This document shows, piece by piece, positions 10,468 through 19,474 of a DNA stretch of 64,000 bases. The notes beneath the pieces are model-generated. The model was not told the DNA's origin. It was given only the letters and a program-made list of their open reading frames with translations, and made no database searches. The position numbers and the translations under genes were made by a program. Each line of letters opens with the position of its first letter. Positions within the stretch are counted from its first letter, which is position 1. The stretch is from Allobosea sp. CRIB-10 (GTDB lineage: Bacteria > Pseudomonadota > Alphaproteobacteria > Rhizobiales > Beijerinckiaceae), in assembly GCF_900112185.1 (NCBI RefSeq), contig NZ_FOKP01000001.1:248001-312000 (forward strand), written 5' to 3'.

Positions 10468-12124
10468 GGCTGACCTCCTGAAAAGCCGCCTTGAACGGCG
10501 CAAGGCCGATGCGGCGGACATTGTCGATGAAGCTCTCGCCCGCCTGGCGCTGGGCCAGATAGACCGAGACGATGCGCTCGATCGCGTCGGGCACGTCCTC
10601 GGCGGCGAGGCCGGGGCCGAGGATCTCTCCGATCGCCGCATTCTCGGTCGCGTCGCCGCCAAGCGTGATCTGATAGGATTCGATGCCGCGTTTCTCGAGG
10701 CCGAGAATGCCGATATGGCCGACATGATGGTGGCCGCAGGCATTGATGCAGCCGGAGATCTTGATGTTGAGCACACCGATCTCCTTCTGCCGGACGGGAT
10801 CGGCGAAGCGCTGCGCCAGAGCCTGCGCGATCGGGATCGAGCGGGCCGTCGCCAGCGCGCAATAGTCGAGGCCGGGGCAAGCGATGATGTCGGTGATCAG
10901 GCCGGCATTGGCCGTTGCCAGCTCCGCCTCGCCGAGGCGCTGCCAGACCGCGAACAGGTCCGACAGCTTCACATGCGGCAGGACGAGGTTCTGCGCGTGG
11001 GTGACCCGGATCTCGGAGAGCGAGAATTCATCCGCCAGATCGGCGACGACACGCATCTGCTCGCTGGTGGCGTCGCCCGGAGGCGCGCCGATCGGCTTCA
11101 GCGAGATGGTCAGCGCGGCATAGCCGGGTTGCCGGTGCGGCGTCAGATTGGTCTCGACCCAGCGGGCGAAATCGGGATTGCCGGCCCTGGCCGCCTCGAA
11201 GGCGCCGCTGGTCGCCGGCAGCGTCTCATAGGCCGGCGGCGCGAAATAGGCGGCGATGCGCGCGACCTCGGCCGTATCGGCATTGACCGAGGGGCCGTCG
11301 AGCCGGGCGAACTCCTCCTCGACGCGGCGGGAGAATTCCTCGGTGCCGATCTCGTGGACGAGGATCTTGACCCTGGCCTTGTACTTGTTGTCGCGCCGGC
11401 CCTCGAGATTGTAGACCCGCATGATCGCCTCGAGATAGGCGAGCAGATCAGCCTTGGGCAGGAACTCGCGCACCACCTTGCCGATCATCGGGGTACGGCC
11501 GAGGCCGCCGCCGACGATGACCTCGTAGCCGATCTCATGCGTGTCGGGATGGCGCAGGATGCGCAGTCCGATATCGTGCGCCTTGACCACGGCGCGGTCG
11601 TGCGCGGCGCCGGTCACCGCGATCTTGAACTTGCGTGGCAGGTAGTCGAACTCCGGGTGCAGGCTCGACCATTGCCGGATCAGTTCGGCGGTTGGGCGCG
11701 GATCCTCGACCTCGTCCTGCGCCACGCCGGCGAAATGGTCGGCGGTGACATTGCGGATGCAATTGCCCGAGGTCTGGATCGCATGCATCTCGACATCGGC
11801 GAGCAGATCGAGAATATCAGGGATGTCGCGCAGCTTCGGCCAGTTGAACTGGAGATTCGTGCGCGTGGTGAAATGGCCGTAGCCGCGGTCATAGCGCTCG
11901 CCGATCAGCGCGAGCTGGCGCATCTGCTTCGACGAGAGCGTGCCATAGGGCACGGCGATCCGCAGCATATAGGCGTGCAGCTGCAGATAGACGCCGTTCT
12001 TCAGGCGCAGCGGCTTGAACTCGTCCTCCGTCAGGGAACCGCTGAGCCGGCGGCCGACCTGGTCGCGGAATTGCACGACCCGCTCGCGGACAAAGCGTTC
12101 GTCGAATTCGTCGTACCGATACAT
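10454..12124 (-). CDS. cysI: siroheme/[4Fe-4S] nitrite/sulfite reductase, CysI type
   Basis: This 556-aa enzyme reduces sulfite to sulfide (or nitrite to ammonia) with siroheme and a 4Fe-4S cluster. The cluster-binding cysteines are seen as ACPGLDYC (C-x5-C) and GCINACGHHH (C-x3-C) around residues 425-480, and the Arg-rich FTTRTNLQF motif is near residue 90. Two ferredoxin-like halves each precede a siroheme-binding half. It begins three bases after the DUF2849 gene. Presence of cysG, DUF934 and DUF2849 and no nitrate genes favours sulfite as substrate. Confidence 0.9.
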   Translation of the reverse strand: MYRYDEFDERFVRERVVQFRDQVGRRLSGSLTEDEFKPLRLKNGVYLQLHAYMLRIAVPYGTLSSKQMRQLALIGERYDRGYGHFTTRTNLQFNWPKLRDIPDILDLLADVEMHAIQTSGNCIRNVTADHFAGVAQDEVEDPRPTAELIRQWSSLHPEFDYLPRKFKIAVTGAAHDRAVVKAHDIGLRILRHPDTHEIGYEVIVGGGLGRTPMIGKVVREFLPKADLLAYLEAIMRVYNLEGRRDNKYKARVKILVHEIGTEEFSRRVEEEFARLDGPSVNADTAEVARIAAYFAPPAYETLPATSGAFEAARAGNPDFARWVETNLTPHRQPGYAALTISLKPIGAPPGDATSEQMRVVADLADEFSLSEIRVTHAQNLVLPHVKLSDLFAVWQRLGEAELATANAGLITDIIACPGLDYCALATARSIPIAQALAQRFADPVRQKEIGVLNIKISGCINACGHHHVGHIGILGLEKRGIESYQITLGGDATENAAIGEILGPGLAAEDVPDAIERIVSVYLAQRQAGESFIDNVRRIGLAPFKAAFQEVSHAVA

Positions 12125-12127
12125 GCG

Positions 12128-12481
12128 TCAGGCTCTCAGAAGGGCTTGGGCGAGCGGCAATTCGGCCTGCTTGCCGAGGTCGCGCCGGATGCTGGGGCCG
12201 GTTGTCTTCATCCGCTCGCGGTAATGGCGCGGCACCGGCACGCCGTCCTCGATCGCGACATCGACGAGATAGGCGTCGACGACATGCTGGTTGCCGAGCT
12301 CGGTGGCGGCGAAGGCGTCGAGCCGGTCGGCGGTCGCATCGTCGTCGCCGACCAGCGCCGCACCGGGATCGCGCGTCCAGTGCAGGCCATCGGCATCGCC
12401 CGCCGCGAAGACGACATCGCCGTCGAGCAGGTCGTTGGCCAGCAGGATCACCGGCAGGGCAGGGCGTTTGGCGGCAGCCAT
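12128..12481 (-). CDS. DUF2849 family protein
   Basis: A 117-aa protein starting MAAAKRPALPVIL. It contains LLANDLLDGDVVFA, a GDADGLHWTRDP region and a C-terminal tail GPSIRRDLGKQAE. I recall this as DUF2849, a short family placed directly ahead of cysI in Rhizobiales. It is the first gene of the cysI-DUF934-cysG set, three bases before cysI. Its function is unknown; constant linkage suggests an accessory part of sulfite reduction. Confidence 0.8.
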   Translation of the reverse strand: MAAAKRPALPVILLANDLLDGDVVFAAGDADGLHWTRDPGAALVGDDDATADRLDAFAATELGNQHVVDAYLVDVAIEDGVPVPRHYRERMKTTGPSIRRDLGKQAELPLAQALLRA

Positions 12482-12495
12482 GAATGATGCTCGCT

Positions 12496-12515
12496 ACGTT
12501 CGCTATTCCGAACGT
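12496..12515 (-). promoter_or_regulatory. perfect palindrome just upstream of the DUF2849-cysI operon
   Basis: Arms ACGTTCG and CGAACGT are perfectly inverted around a six-base spacer, 14 bases before the first start codon of the operon. The surrounding 12482-12679 interval is AT-richer than the genes and holds no ORF, so this is the regulatory region. The dyad is the size of a binding site for a dimeric repressor. Which regulator binds is unknown. Confidence 0.45.
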
Positions 12516-12679
12516 TTTACATAAGGCAGAGGCCTTCGAGCATCAATTCACGTCAGGTAGTGTGATTTTTCTTATTCCCGTTCGAAAAGAGGAAATCTCT
12601 CTTCACGACCTCTTTGGCATTCGCCGGCGCAGAAGTTTTTTCCTCCCCCGAGCGCCCATTGGATCCGAGTGGCACGCCC

Positions 12680-13138
12680 TCAGCCCGACTTGCAGGACTG
12701 GTTCAGCTTGCGCAGGGCCGGGGCGATTCCAGCGAGCGGGATCACGTCATAGCCCTTCTTGAGGCCTTCCAGCCGGATACGGAGCGACTTGCCGCTGGAT
12801 AGTGCCGAGAACATCACGCTGTCGGTGCCGGCCACACGATAAGCGCCGCCGAACGGTCCCGACGTGTCCTCAAGATTGAGCGGGAAGTCACGGCCGTCGA
12901 CGGCGAGGACGATCGGCCCGTCCAAGAGGGCACCGGGGATATCGAGATAGAGTCCGAGCCCGCTGCCGTCAGGCTCGCAGCGAATGAAGGCGCAGGACCA
13001 GGCATCGTCTGTCGATTTCGCCGCGCAGCCCTGGATCGCGCGCTTCGTCTCACCCTCAAAGATGGTCGGCGCCCAACCCGCCAGCGCCGGGCCGAAGCAG
13101 CCGATGCCGATCAGCGCACTCAACACCGGCAACCGCAT
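12680..13138 (-). CDS. exported protein of unknown function, 152 aa
   Basis: The start MRLPVLSALIGIGCFGPALAG is chosen because AGGAG lies about seven bases upstream; two further ATGs just before it are too close to that site. A signal peptide is evident, and the mature protein has three or four cysteines (IQGCAAKS, WSCAFIRCEP, NQSCKSG) that could form disulfides in the periplasm. The domain looks like a beta-rich fold with SGKSLRIRLEGL near the end. The overall look recalls the IalB-like group of small secreted proteins, but this is weak. It stands alone between the cys and kdp regions. Confidence 0.7.
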   Translation of the reverse strand: MRLPVLSALIGIGCFGPALAGWAPTIFEGETKRAIQGCAAKSTDDAWSCAFIRCEPDGSGLGLYLDIPGALLDGPIVLAVDGRDFPLNLEDTSGPFGGAYRVAGTDSVMFSALSSGKSLRIRLEGLKKGYDVIPLAGIAPALRKLNQSCKSG

Positions 13139-13219
13139 CACCATTCTCCTCATGGTTGTGGTGCCGACGTTAGAGAGGCGTTGGAAACGGCGCAAGGCGA
13201 AGCGCCAGGGGGCTCAGCC

Positions 13220-13915
13220 TCAGACCAGCCCCCCCAGCCGATAGCCCACGCCCGGCTCGGTCTCGATCAGCTTCGGCTCGGCCGGATCGTCCTCCAGCTT
13301 CTGCCGGAGCTGGCCGACGAAGACGCGCAGATACTGCACGTCGTGCTCATGTGCCGGGCCCCAGACCGCGGTGAGGATCTGCTTATGGGTCAGCACCCGG
13401 CCATTGCCTTGCGCCAGGCAGGCGAGCAGGTCGTACTCCTTCGGCGAGAGCTTCACCGCCGCACCGGCCTTGCTGATCCGGCGGTTGACCAGGTCGATCT
13501 CGACATCGCCGACCTGCAGGGCCGGCTCCGAGCCCTGGCGTTCGAGGCGGTGGCGCAGCGCGACGCGCAGGCGCGCCAGCAACTCGCCGACGCCGAAGGG
13601 CTTCTCGACATAGTCGTCGGCGCCGGCGTCGAGCGCGTCGATCTTCTCTGTCTCGCGGTCGCGGGCGGAGAGGATGATCACTGGCCCGTCATAAAAGGCA
13701 CGCGCCTTGGCCAGCGCCTCCTTGCCGTCCATGTCGGGCAGGCCGAGATCGAGCACGACGGCGTCGGGCGGCTTGCGGGCGATCTCGCGCAGGCCGGTGG
13801 TGGCGTCGTCGGCGCGGATCGGTTCATAGCCGGCGGCGTCGAGCGCCGGGCCGAGGAAGCGGTGGATCTGCGGCTCGTCGTCGATGACGAGGATACGCGG
13901 GCGGAAGGCTGTCAT
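13220..13915 (-). CDS. kdpE: KdpE, OmpR-family response regulator of potassium transport
   Basis: Encodes 231 aa. The receiver domain has the acidic pair in VIDDEP, the phosphorylated Asp56 in VVLDLGLPDMDG, and the conserved lysine in DYVEKPFGVGE. A winged-helix DNA-binding domain (about 135-230) ends VRTEPGVGYRL-like, here ETEPGVGYRLGGL, typical of KdpE. The gene overlaps kdpD by four bases (ATGA). KdpE activates the kdp operon at low potassium. Confidence 0.95.
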   Translation of the reverse strand: MTAFRPRILVIDDEPQIHRFLGPALDAAGYEPIRADDATTGLREIARKPPDAVVLDLGLPDMDGKEALAKARAFYDGPVIILSARDRETEKIDALDAGADDYVEKPFGVGELLARLRVALRHRLERQGSEPALQVGDVEIDLVNRRISKAGAAVKLSPKEYDLLACLAQGNGRVLTHKQILTAVWGPAHEHDVQYLRVFVGQLRQKLEDDPAEPKLIETEPGVGYRLGGLV

Positions 13916-16656
13916 GACTTGCTTTCTCCGCCCGCGACGTCCTTACGCAGGCTGATCAGGATGCGGGTGCCGCCTTTGCTGCCGTCAGGGCGGTCATGGA
14001 TCGGGCTGGCGGCGGCGATGCGCCCGCCCATGGCTTCGACGAACCCCTTGGCGATCGCAAGGCCGAGACCCGCACCCTTGCCGCGCTCGCCGCCGCGGTC
14101 GATCGATTCCTCCAGGCGCCGGAACTTCTCGAAGACGCGCTCCAATTCGGCGGTCGGGATGCCGCGGCCCTCGTCCTCGATCGAGATCACGACATTGCCG
14201 CGGTCTTCATAGGCTGCCGCCTCGATCAGCGCACCGTCCTCGCTATAGGCGATGGCGTTCTCGAGGATGTTGACCAGCACCTGCTCCAGCAGCCCGGCAT
14301 CGGCCCGGACCAGGGAAAGCTCGGCGGGAAAGTCGCGCTGGACCCGGCGCTGGCCGAGCCGGCGCGAAATGCGCGACAGCGCCGACGCGATCACGTCGCG
14401 GACATCGATCCAGTCACGCCGCGCCACCAGCGCCCCGCCTTCGAGCCTGGTCATGTCGAGGAGATCGCCGACATAGCGGTTGAGCCGCTCGGCCTCCTCG
14501 CGGATCGAGAGCAGCAGGTCGTCGCGCACGGCCGGCCGCATGCCCTCGCCATAGTCGATCAGCGTCGTTGCCGAGCCGAGCACGGTGGCGAGCGGCGTGC
14601 GCAGGTCATGGCTGACCGAGTTGAGCAGCGCCGAGCGCAGGCGGTCGCTGCGACGCAATGCTTCGGCATCGACGGCGGCGGCCGCAAGCTCGGCCCGCTC
14701 GATCGCGATCGCGCCCTGATCGAGCAGCGCCAGGGCGAAACGCTCGCTCTCGGCGCTCGCCAGCGCCTTCGGCTCGAAGCCGACTACGCCCGATCGGGCC
14801 CGCACGCCCTGCAACGCCCGGAAGGTCCAGGCCACGTTCGGCAAGGTGCCGGTGCCGGCGCCGGCCGGTTCGCCGCGGTTCCAGGTCCAGCGCGCGGCGG
14901 TCATGTCCGCGGTCGAAAGCGCCTCCAGCTCCGGCGCGCCCGCGGCCGGGGCGATCTCGCCGTCCACCGGCAGCAGCACCACGATCTTGCCGGAGGTTGC
15001 CGCCGAGACCTGCTCGGCCAGAATGGACGCGACGTCCTCGCGCCGCGCCGCGGCCGAGAGCCGGCGGCTGGCGGCGAGCAGGGCGGTGATCGCCGACGCC
15101 CTCCGTGCCGTCGCCCTGGCCTGGTCGCGGATGCGTCCGGTCAGGCCGCCCGTCGTCAGCGCGACCGCGAAGAAGACGAGGAAGGTCAGTACGTCGGCCG
15201 GGTGGCCGATCCACACCGTCAGACGCGGCTCGAGGAAGAAGAAATTGTAGGCGAAGGCGGCGAGCGCCGCGGCCGTCACCGCCGGCCAGAGGCCAAAGGC
15301 GAGGCCGGCGCCGAGCACGCTGACCAGGAACAGCATGGCGAGGTTGACGTTCTCGACCCGCCTGTCGATCAGTTCGGCCAGACCGATTGCGGCCCCGACC
15401 ATGGCTAACGCGCCGAGATGGCCGAGCCAGCCCGCTCTCCGTTGCGGCGAAGCGCGGAGGGCCGGCTGCACCGGCCCGCTTGCGACCTCGGTGATAATGT
15501 GCAGCGCCGCACCGTTCTGTGCCTTGAGCAATTCGGGCGCGAGAGAGGGCCTGAACCAGGAGCGCCAGCCCTTGCGATGCGATTTGCCGACGACGATCTG
15601 GGTGACGTTGTTGCGCCGGGCATAGTCGAGCACCGCGCCGACGAGATCGTCGCCGTTGAGCACGACGCTGGCCCCGCCGAGCTGTTCGGCGAGCCTCAAC
15701 GCTTCGGCGAGATGGGCGCCGCGGGCCGCATCCGGCTCCACTCCACTGGGCCGCTCGACATGGGCGACCGTCCAGGGCGCATCCATCATCATGTCGGAGA
15801 GGCGCCGCCCGGCCCGGACCAGCGAGCCGGCCATGGCATCGGGGCCGATCAGCACGAGGATACGCTCGCCCGCCGCCCAAGGCCCCTCGACCCCGGCGCG
15901 CTTCATCGCCTGGTTGAGATGGTCGTCGACCGTCTGGGCCGCGCGTCGCAACGCCAGTTCGCGCAGCGCCGTCAGGTTCTCGGGCTTGAAGAAGTTGCCG
16001 GCGGCGAGCCGCGCCGTCTCGGGGACGTAGACCTTGCCTTCCTCCATGCGCTGGCGCAGCTCGGTCGGCGTGATGTCGATCAGCTCGATCTCGTCGGCGC
16101 GGCTGAGGGCGCTGTCCGGCACCGTCTCGCGCTGGCGCACGCCGGTGATCTTCCAGACCACGTCGACCAGGCTTTCGAGATGCTGGACGTTGAGCGTCGT
16201 CCAGACGTCGATGCCCGCCTGCAACAACTCCTCGACATCCTGCCAGCGCTTGGGATGGCGGCTGCCGGGCGCGTTGGAGTGGGCGTATTCGTCAACCAGC
16301 AGCAGCTTCGGCTTGAGGGCGAGGGCCGCGTCGAGGTCGAACTCCATCATCAGCCGGCCGCGATGCTCGAGCGGCCGGCGCGCCATCACCTCGAGCCCGT
16401 CGAGCAGCTCTTCCGTCTCGCGCCGGCCATGCGTCTCGACCACGCCGACGAGCACCTCGCCATGCTCCTCTTGCGCGCGCCTAGCCTGCGTCAGCATCTC
16501 GTAGGTCTTGCCGACGCCCGGCGCCATGCCGAGAAAGATCTTCAGCCGGCCACGCTTGCCGCGGCCGGCTGAAGCGAGCAGGGCGTCGGGGTCGGGCCGC
16601 CCTGCCTCTCGGAACTGGGATTCGTCGGTTGCCATTACCCAGATATTCTTGACCAT
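13912..16656 (-). CDS. kdpD: KdpD, potassium/turgor sensor histidine kinase
   Basis: This 914-aa protein has the KdpD order of domains. The N-terminal sensor domain has a Walker A-like FLGMAPGVGKT (about 41-51) and LLVDEYAHSNAPGSRHPKRW. A UspA-like domain follows (about 265-390, ERILVLIGPD), then DUF4118 with membrane segments (about 415-520), a GAF-like region, HisKA with SVSHDLRTPLA, and HATPase with NILENAI and GKGAGLGLAIAKG. A second possible start at 16635 (MATDESQ) cannot be excluded. A palindromic element separates it from kdpC, so it may be transcribed less strongly than the pump genes or from its own promoter. Confidence 0.95.
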   Translation of the reverse strand: MVKNIWVMATDESQFREAGRPDPDALLASAGRGKRGRLKIFLGMAPGVGKTYEMLTQARRAQEEHGEVLVGVVETHGRRETEELLDGLEVMARRPLEHRGRLMMEFDLDAALALKPKLLLVDEYAHSNAPGSRHPKRWQDVEELLQAGIDVWTTLNVQHLESLVDVVWKITGVRQRETVPDSALSRADEIELIDITPTELRQRMEEGKVYVPETARLAAGNFFKPENLTALRELALRRAAQTVDDHLNQAMKRAGVEGPWAAGERILVLIGPDAMAGSLVRAGRRLSDMMMDAPWTVAHVERPSGVEPDAARGAHLAEALRLAEQLGGASVVLNGDDLVGAVLDYARRNNVTQIVVGKSHRKGWRSWFRPSLAPELLKAQNGAALHIITEVASGPVQPALRASPQRRAGWLGHLGALAMVGAAIGLAELIDRRVENVNLAMLFLVSVLGAGLAFGLWPAVTAAALAAFAYNFFFLEPRLTVWIGHPADVLTFLVFFAVALTTGGLTGRIRDQARATARRASAITALLAASRRLSAAARREDVASILAEQVSAATSGKIVVLLPVDGEIAPAAGAPELEALSTADMTAARWTWNRGEPAGAGTGTLPNVAWTFRALQGVRARSGVVGFEPKALASAESERFALALLDQGAIAIERAELAAAAVDAEALRRSDRLRSALLNSVSHDLRTPLATVLGSATTLIDYGEGMRPAVRDDLLLSIREEAERLNRYVGDLLDMTRLEGGALVARRDWIDVRDVIASALSRISRRLGQRRVQRDFPAELSLVRADAGLLEQVLVNILENAIAYSEDGALIEAAAYEDRGNVVISIEDEGRGIPTAELERVFEKFRRLEESIDRGGERGKGAGLGLAIAKGFVEAMGGRIAAASPIHDRPDGSKGGTRILISLRKDVAGGESKS

Positions 16657-16664
16657 CTTGCAAA

Positions 16665-16776
16665 GTCATCCCGGACAAGCGGCGAAAACGCGCCGATCCG
16701 GGATCCATGCCTGAGCCTTCCGGAGAGAGGGTCAGGCATGGGTCCCGGGTCGCTGCTACGTTCCGCCCGGGACGAC
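16665..16776. repeat. palindromic intergenic element, copy 1 (kdpC/kdpD gap)
   Basis: This element fills most of the 154-bp kdpC-kdpD gap. It opens with GTCATCCCGG and closes with CCCGGGACGAC. Two 20-base internal arms (16695-16714 and 16732-16751) are inverted with about 18 of 20 matching and flank a short loop. The outer and inner arms together would fold into a long hairpin in RNA or a cruciform in DNA. Two related elements occur at 41765-41878 and 45461-45593. Confidence 0.75.
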
Positions 16777-16810
16777 CTCATCTTGTAGCTCACACTCAAA
16801 GAATAGCCAT

Positions 16811-17392
16811 TTAGCGCTGCGTGCGTGGCCAGCGCGCGTCGAGTGCCAAATTCACGGCGAGCACATTGACGCGCGGCTCGCCGAGCAGGCCGAAGGTCGA
16901 GCCCTCGGTATTGGCGGCGATCACAGCCAGAACCTCGTTCGGCGGGGCCTTGCGGGCGGCGGCGATGCGCGCGACCTGCCGGGCGGCATTGGCCGGCGAG
17001 ACATGCGGGTCGAGCCCCGAGCCGGAGGTGGTGACGGCGTCGACCGCAATCGGCGCCGGGCTCTCGGCGCGCAGCGCCTCGGCGTCGGTCTTGATCCGGG
17101 CGGCGAGGTCCTCGTTGAGCGGCCCGAGATTGGAGCCCGACGAGCCGGAGGCGTCATAACCGTCCTTGCCGGCGGCCGAGGGGCGGGGACGCAAGTAGGC
17201 TTCGTCCTTGAAGTTTTGGCCGACGAAGCGCGAGCCGACGATCTCGCCGGAGGCGTTGCGGATCAGCGAGCCGCCGGCCTGGGCCGGGAACAGCGCCTGC
17301 GCCAGCCCGGTGAGCCCGAGCGGATAGGCGAGGCCGAGCAGGGCGGTGAAGAGGACCATCGAAACGATGGCGGGGCGAAGATTGGCGATCAT
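16811..17392 (-). CDS. kdpC: KdpC, potassium-transporting ATPase subunit C
   Basis: This 193-aa subunit has one N-terminal membrane segment (about 8-30, ending YPLGLTGLAQ) and a periplasmic domain with GSRFVGQNF, YLRPRPSAAG and SGSGLDPHVSPANA, all conserved in KdpC. It stabilises the KdpA-KdpB complex and contributes to ATP affinity. It lies 23 bp behind kdpB. Confidence 0.95.
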   Translation of the reverse strand: MIANLRPAIVSMVLFTALLGLAYPLGLTGLAQALFPAQAGGSLIRNASGEIVGSRFVGQNFKDEAYLRPRPSAAGKDGYDASGSSGSNLGPLNEDLAARIKTDAEALRAESPAPIAVDAVTTSGSGLDPHVSPANAARQVARIAAARKAPPNEVLAVIAANTEGSTFGLLGEPRVNVLAVNLALDARWPRTQR

Positions 17393-17415
17393 GATACGGC
17401 TCTCCTGTCAGGCCG

Positions 17416-19452
17416 TCAGACGAGCTTGAGGGCGGCGAGGGCGAGATCGATCAGCTTGATGCCGATGAAGGGCGCGATGATGCCGCCGATGCCGTAGACG
17501 GTGAGGTTGCGCGAAAGCAGCTTGGCCGCGCCGATGGCCCGGTAGCGCACGCCCTTCAGGGCGAGCGGGATCAGCGCGACGATCACCAGCGCGTTGAAGA
17601 TCACCGCCGAGAGGATCGCGCTCTGCGGGCTCGCCAAACCCATGATGTTGAGCGCGCCGAGCGCCGGCAGCGAGACGACGAAGAGCGCCGGGATGATGGC
17701 GAAGTATTTCGCAACGTCGTTGGCGATCGAGAAGGTGGTGAGCGCGCCGCGGGTGATCAGCAGTTGCTTGCCGACCTCGACGATCTCCAGGACCTTGGTC
17801 GGGTCACTGTCGAGATCGACCATGTTGCCGGCCTCGCGCGCCGCCTGCGCGCCGGTCTGCATGGCGACGCCGACATCGGCCTGGGCGAGGGCAGGGGCGT
17901 CGTTCGCGCCGTCTCCGCACATGGCGACGAGGCGGCCCTTGGCCTGCTCGGTCCGAATGATCCGCAGCTTGTCCTCCGGCGTCGCCTCGGCGAGGAAGTC
18001 GTCGACGCCGGCCTCGGAGGCGATCGCCGCCGCGGTGACGGGGTTGTCGCCGGTGATCATCACCGTGCGCACGCCCATGCGGCGCAGATCCGCGAAGCGC
18101 TCCTTTACGCCCGGCTTCACCACGTCCTTGAGGTGGATGACGCCGACCAGCGCGCCGTTCTCGCTGACGGCGAGTGGCGTGCCGCCCGAACGGGCGATGC
18201 CATCGACCGCCTGGCGCAATTCCGCCGGCACCTGGCTCTCAGCGAGGTCGAGCGTCTTGATGACGGCGTCGACCGCGCCCTTGCGCCAGGATTTGCCATC
18301 GAAGTCCAAGCCCGACTGGCGCGTGGTGGCGCTGAACGGGATCGCCGTCGCGCCCGCCGGAATCTCGGCGGCGACGCCCTGGTTACGGGCGAGCTCGACG
18401 ATCGAGCGGCCTTCCGGCGTCTCGTCGGCGAGCGAGGCCATCAGCGCAGCGCGCAGCGCCGCGTCCGGACGCACGCCGGGAACCGGGATCACCTCGACCG
18501 CCATGCGGTTGCCGAAGGTGATCGTGCCGGTCTTGTCGAGCAGCAGCGTATCGACGTCGCCGGCGGCCTCGACCGCCCGGCCCGAGGTCGCCAGCACGTT
18601 GACCTTCAGCAACCGGTCCATGCCGGCGATGCCGACGGCGCTGAGCAGGCCGCCGATCGTGGTCGGGATCAGCGTGACGAAGAGCGCGCCGAGCACCATC
18701 GGGTCGAGCGAGACGCCGGAGAAGGCGCCGAGTCCGGTCAGGGTCACCACGGCGATCAGGAAGACCAGGGTCAGGCCGGCCAGCAGCACGGCGAGCGCGA
18801 GCTCGTTAGGGGTCTTGCGCCGGTCGGCGCCCTCGACCATCGCGATCATGCGATCGAGGAAGGAGGAACCCGGCCGCGAGGTGACCTTCACCTTGATCCA
18901 GTCGGAGACGACCGTCGTGCCGCCGGTGACGGCCGAGCGGTCGCCGCCGCTCTCGCGGATCACCGGCGCGGATTCACCGGTGATAGCGGCCTCGTTGACC
19001 GAGGCGACGCCCTCGATGATCTCGCCATCGGCGGGAATGACGTCGCCGGCCTCGACCAGGACGATGTCGCCCGGCGCGAGTTCGTGAGCCGGCGTCGGGA
19101 TCATCGCATTGCGCTCGGCATCGATGATCAGCTTGGCCTTGGTTGTGACGCGGGTGGCGCGCAGCGAATCCGCCGCCGCCTTGCCGCGTCCCTCGGCGAT
19201 CGCCTCGGCGAAATTGGCGAAGACCACGGTGAGCCAGAGCCAGATTGCGATCTGGATCGGGAAGGCCGCAGCCTGGCCATTGGCGATGGCGACGATCGCC
19301 GAGACGGTGGCGAGCGCCGCGACGACTTCGGTGGCGAGGATGACCGGGTTGCCGGTCAACTCACGCGGATCGAGCTTGCTGAAGGCGCTCTTCAGGGCCG
19401 TGAGCACGATGGCCTGGCTGAAGGCGCTGGATTTGGCGAGTGAGACACTCAT
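17416..19452 (-). CDS. kdpB: KdpB, potassium-transporting P-type ATPase catalytic subunit
   Basis: The start [13 protein letters not shown] gives 678 aa, normal for KdpB; the open frame extends 19 codons upstream but without family similarity. P-type ATPase motifs are clear: [20 protein letters not shown] with the phosphorylated aspartate, and [25 protein letters not shown] near the N-terminus is typical KdpB. It hydrolyses ATP to drive uptake through KdpA. The gene lies 22 bp after kdpA. Confidence 0.96.
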   Translation of the reverse strand: MSVSLAKSSAFSQAIVLTALKSAFSKLDPRELTGNPVILATEVVAALATVSAIVAIANGQAAAFPIQIAIWLWLTVVFANFAEAIAEGRGKAAADSLRATRVTTKAKLIIDAERNAMIPTPAHELAPGDIVLVEAGDVIPADGEIIEGVASVNEAAITGESAPVIRESGGDRSAVTGGTTVVSDWIKVKVTSRPGSSFLDRMIAMVEGADRRKTPNELALAVLLAGLTLVFLIAVVTLTGLGAFSGVSLDPMVLGALFVTLIPTTIGGLLSAVGIAGMDRLLKVNVLATSGRAVEAAGDVDTLLLDKTGTITFGNRMAVEVIPVPGVRPDAALRAALMASLADETPEGRSIVELARNQGVAAEIPAGATAIPFSATTRQSGLDFDGKSWRKGAVDAVIKTLDLAESQVPAELRQAVDGIARSGGTPLAVSENGALVGVIHLKDVVKPGVKERFADLRRMGVRTVMITGDNPVTAAAIASEAGVDDFLAEATPEDKLRIIRTEQAKGRLVAMCGDGANDAPALAQADVGVAMQTGAQAAREAGNMVDLDSDPTKVLEIVEVGKQLLITRGALTTFSIANDVAKYFAIIPALFVVSLPALGALNIMGLASPQSAILSAVIFNALVIVALIPLALKGVRYRAIGAAKLLSRNLTVYGIGGIIAPFIGIKLIDLALAALKLV

Positions 19453-19474
19453 TTCACATGGTTCCTTTGTCGGC

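Noticed and set aside
10466-12487. Long open frame antisense to cysI
   Set aside because: Compositional shadow of cysI, rich in Asp, Arg and Gly with no recognisable motif.
17764-19443. Long open frame antisense to kdpB
   Set aside because: Shadow of the kdpB coding sequence; P-type ATPase motifs on the other strand are unambiguous.
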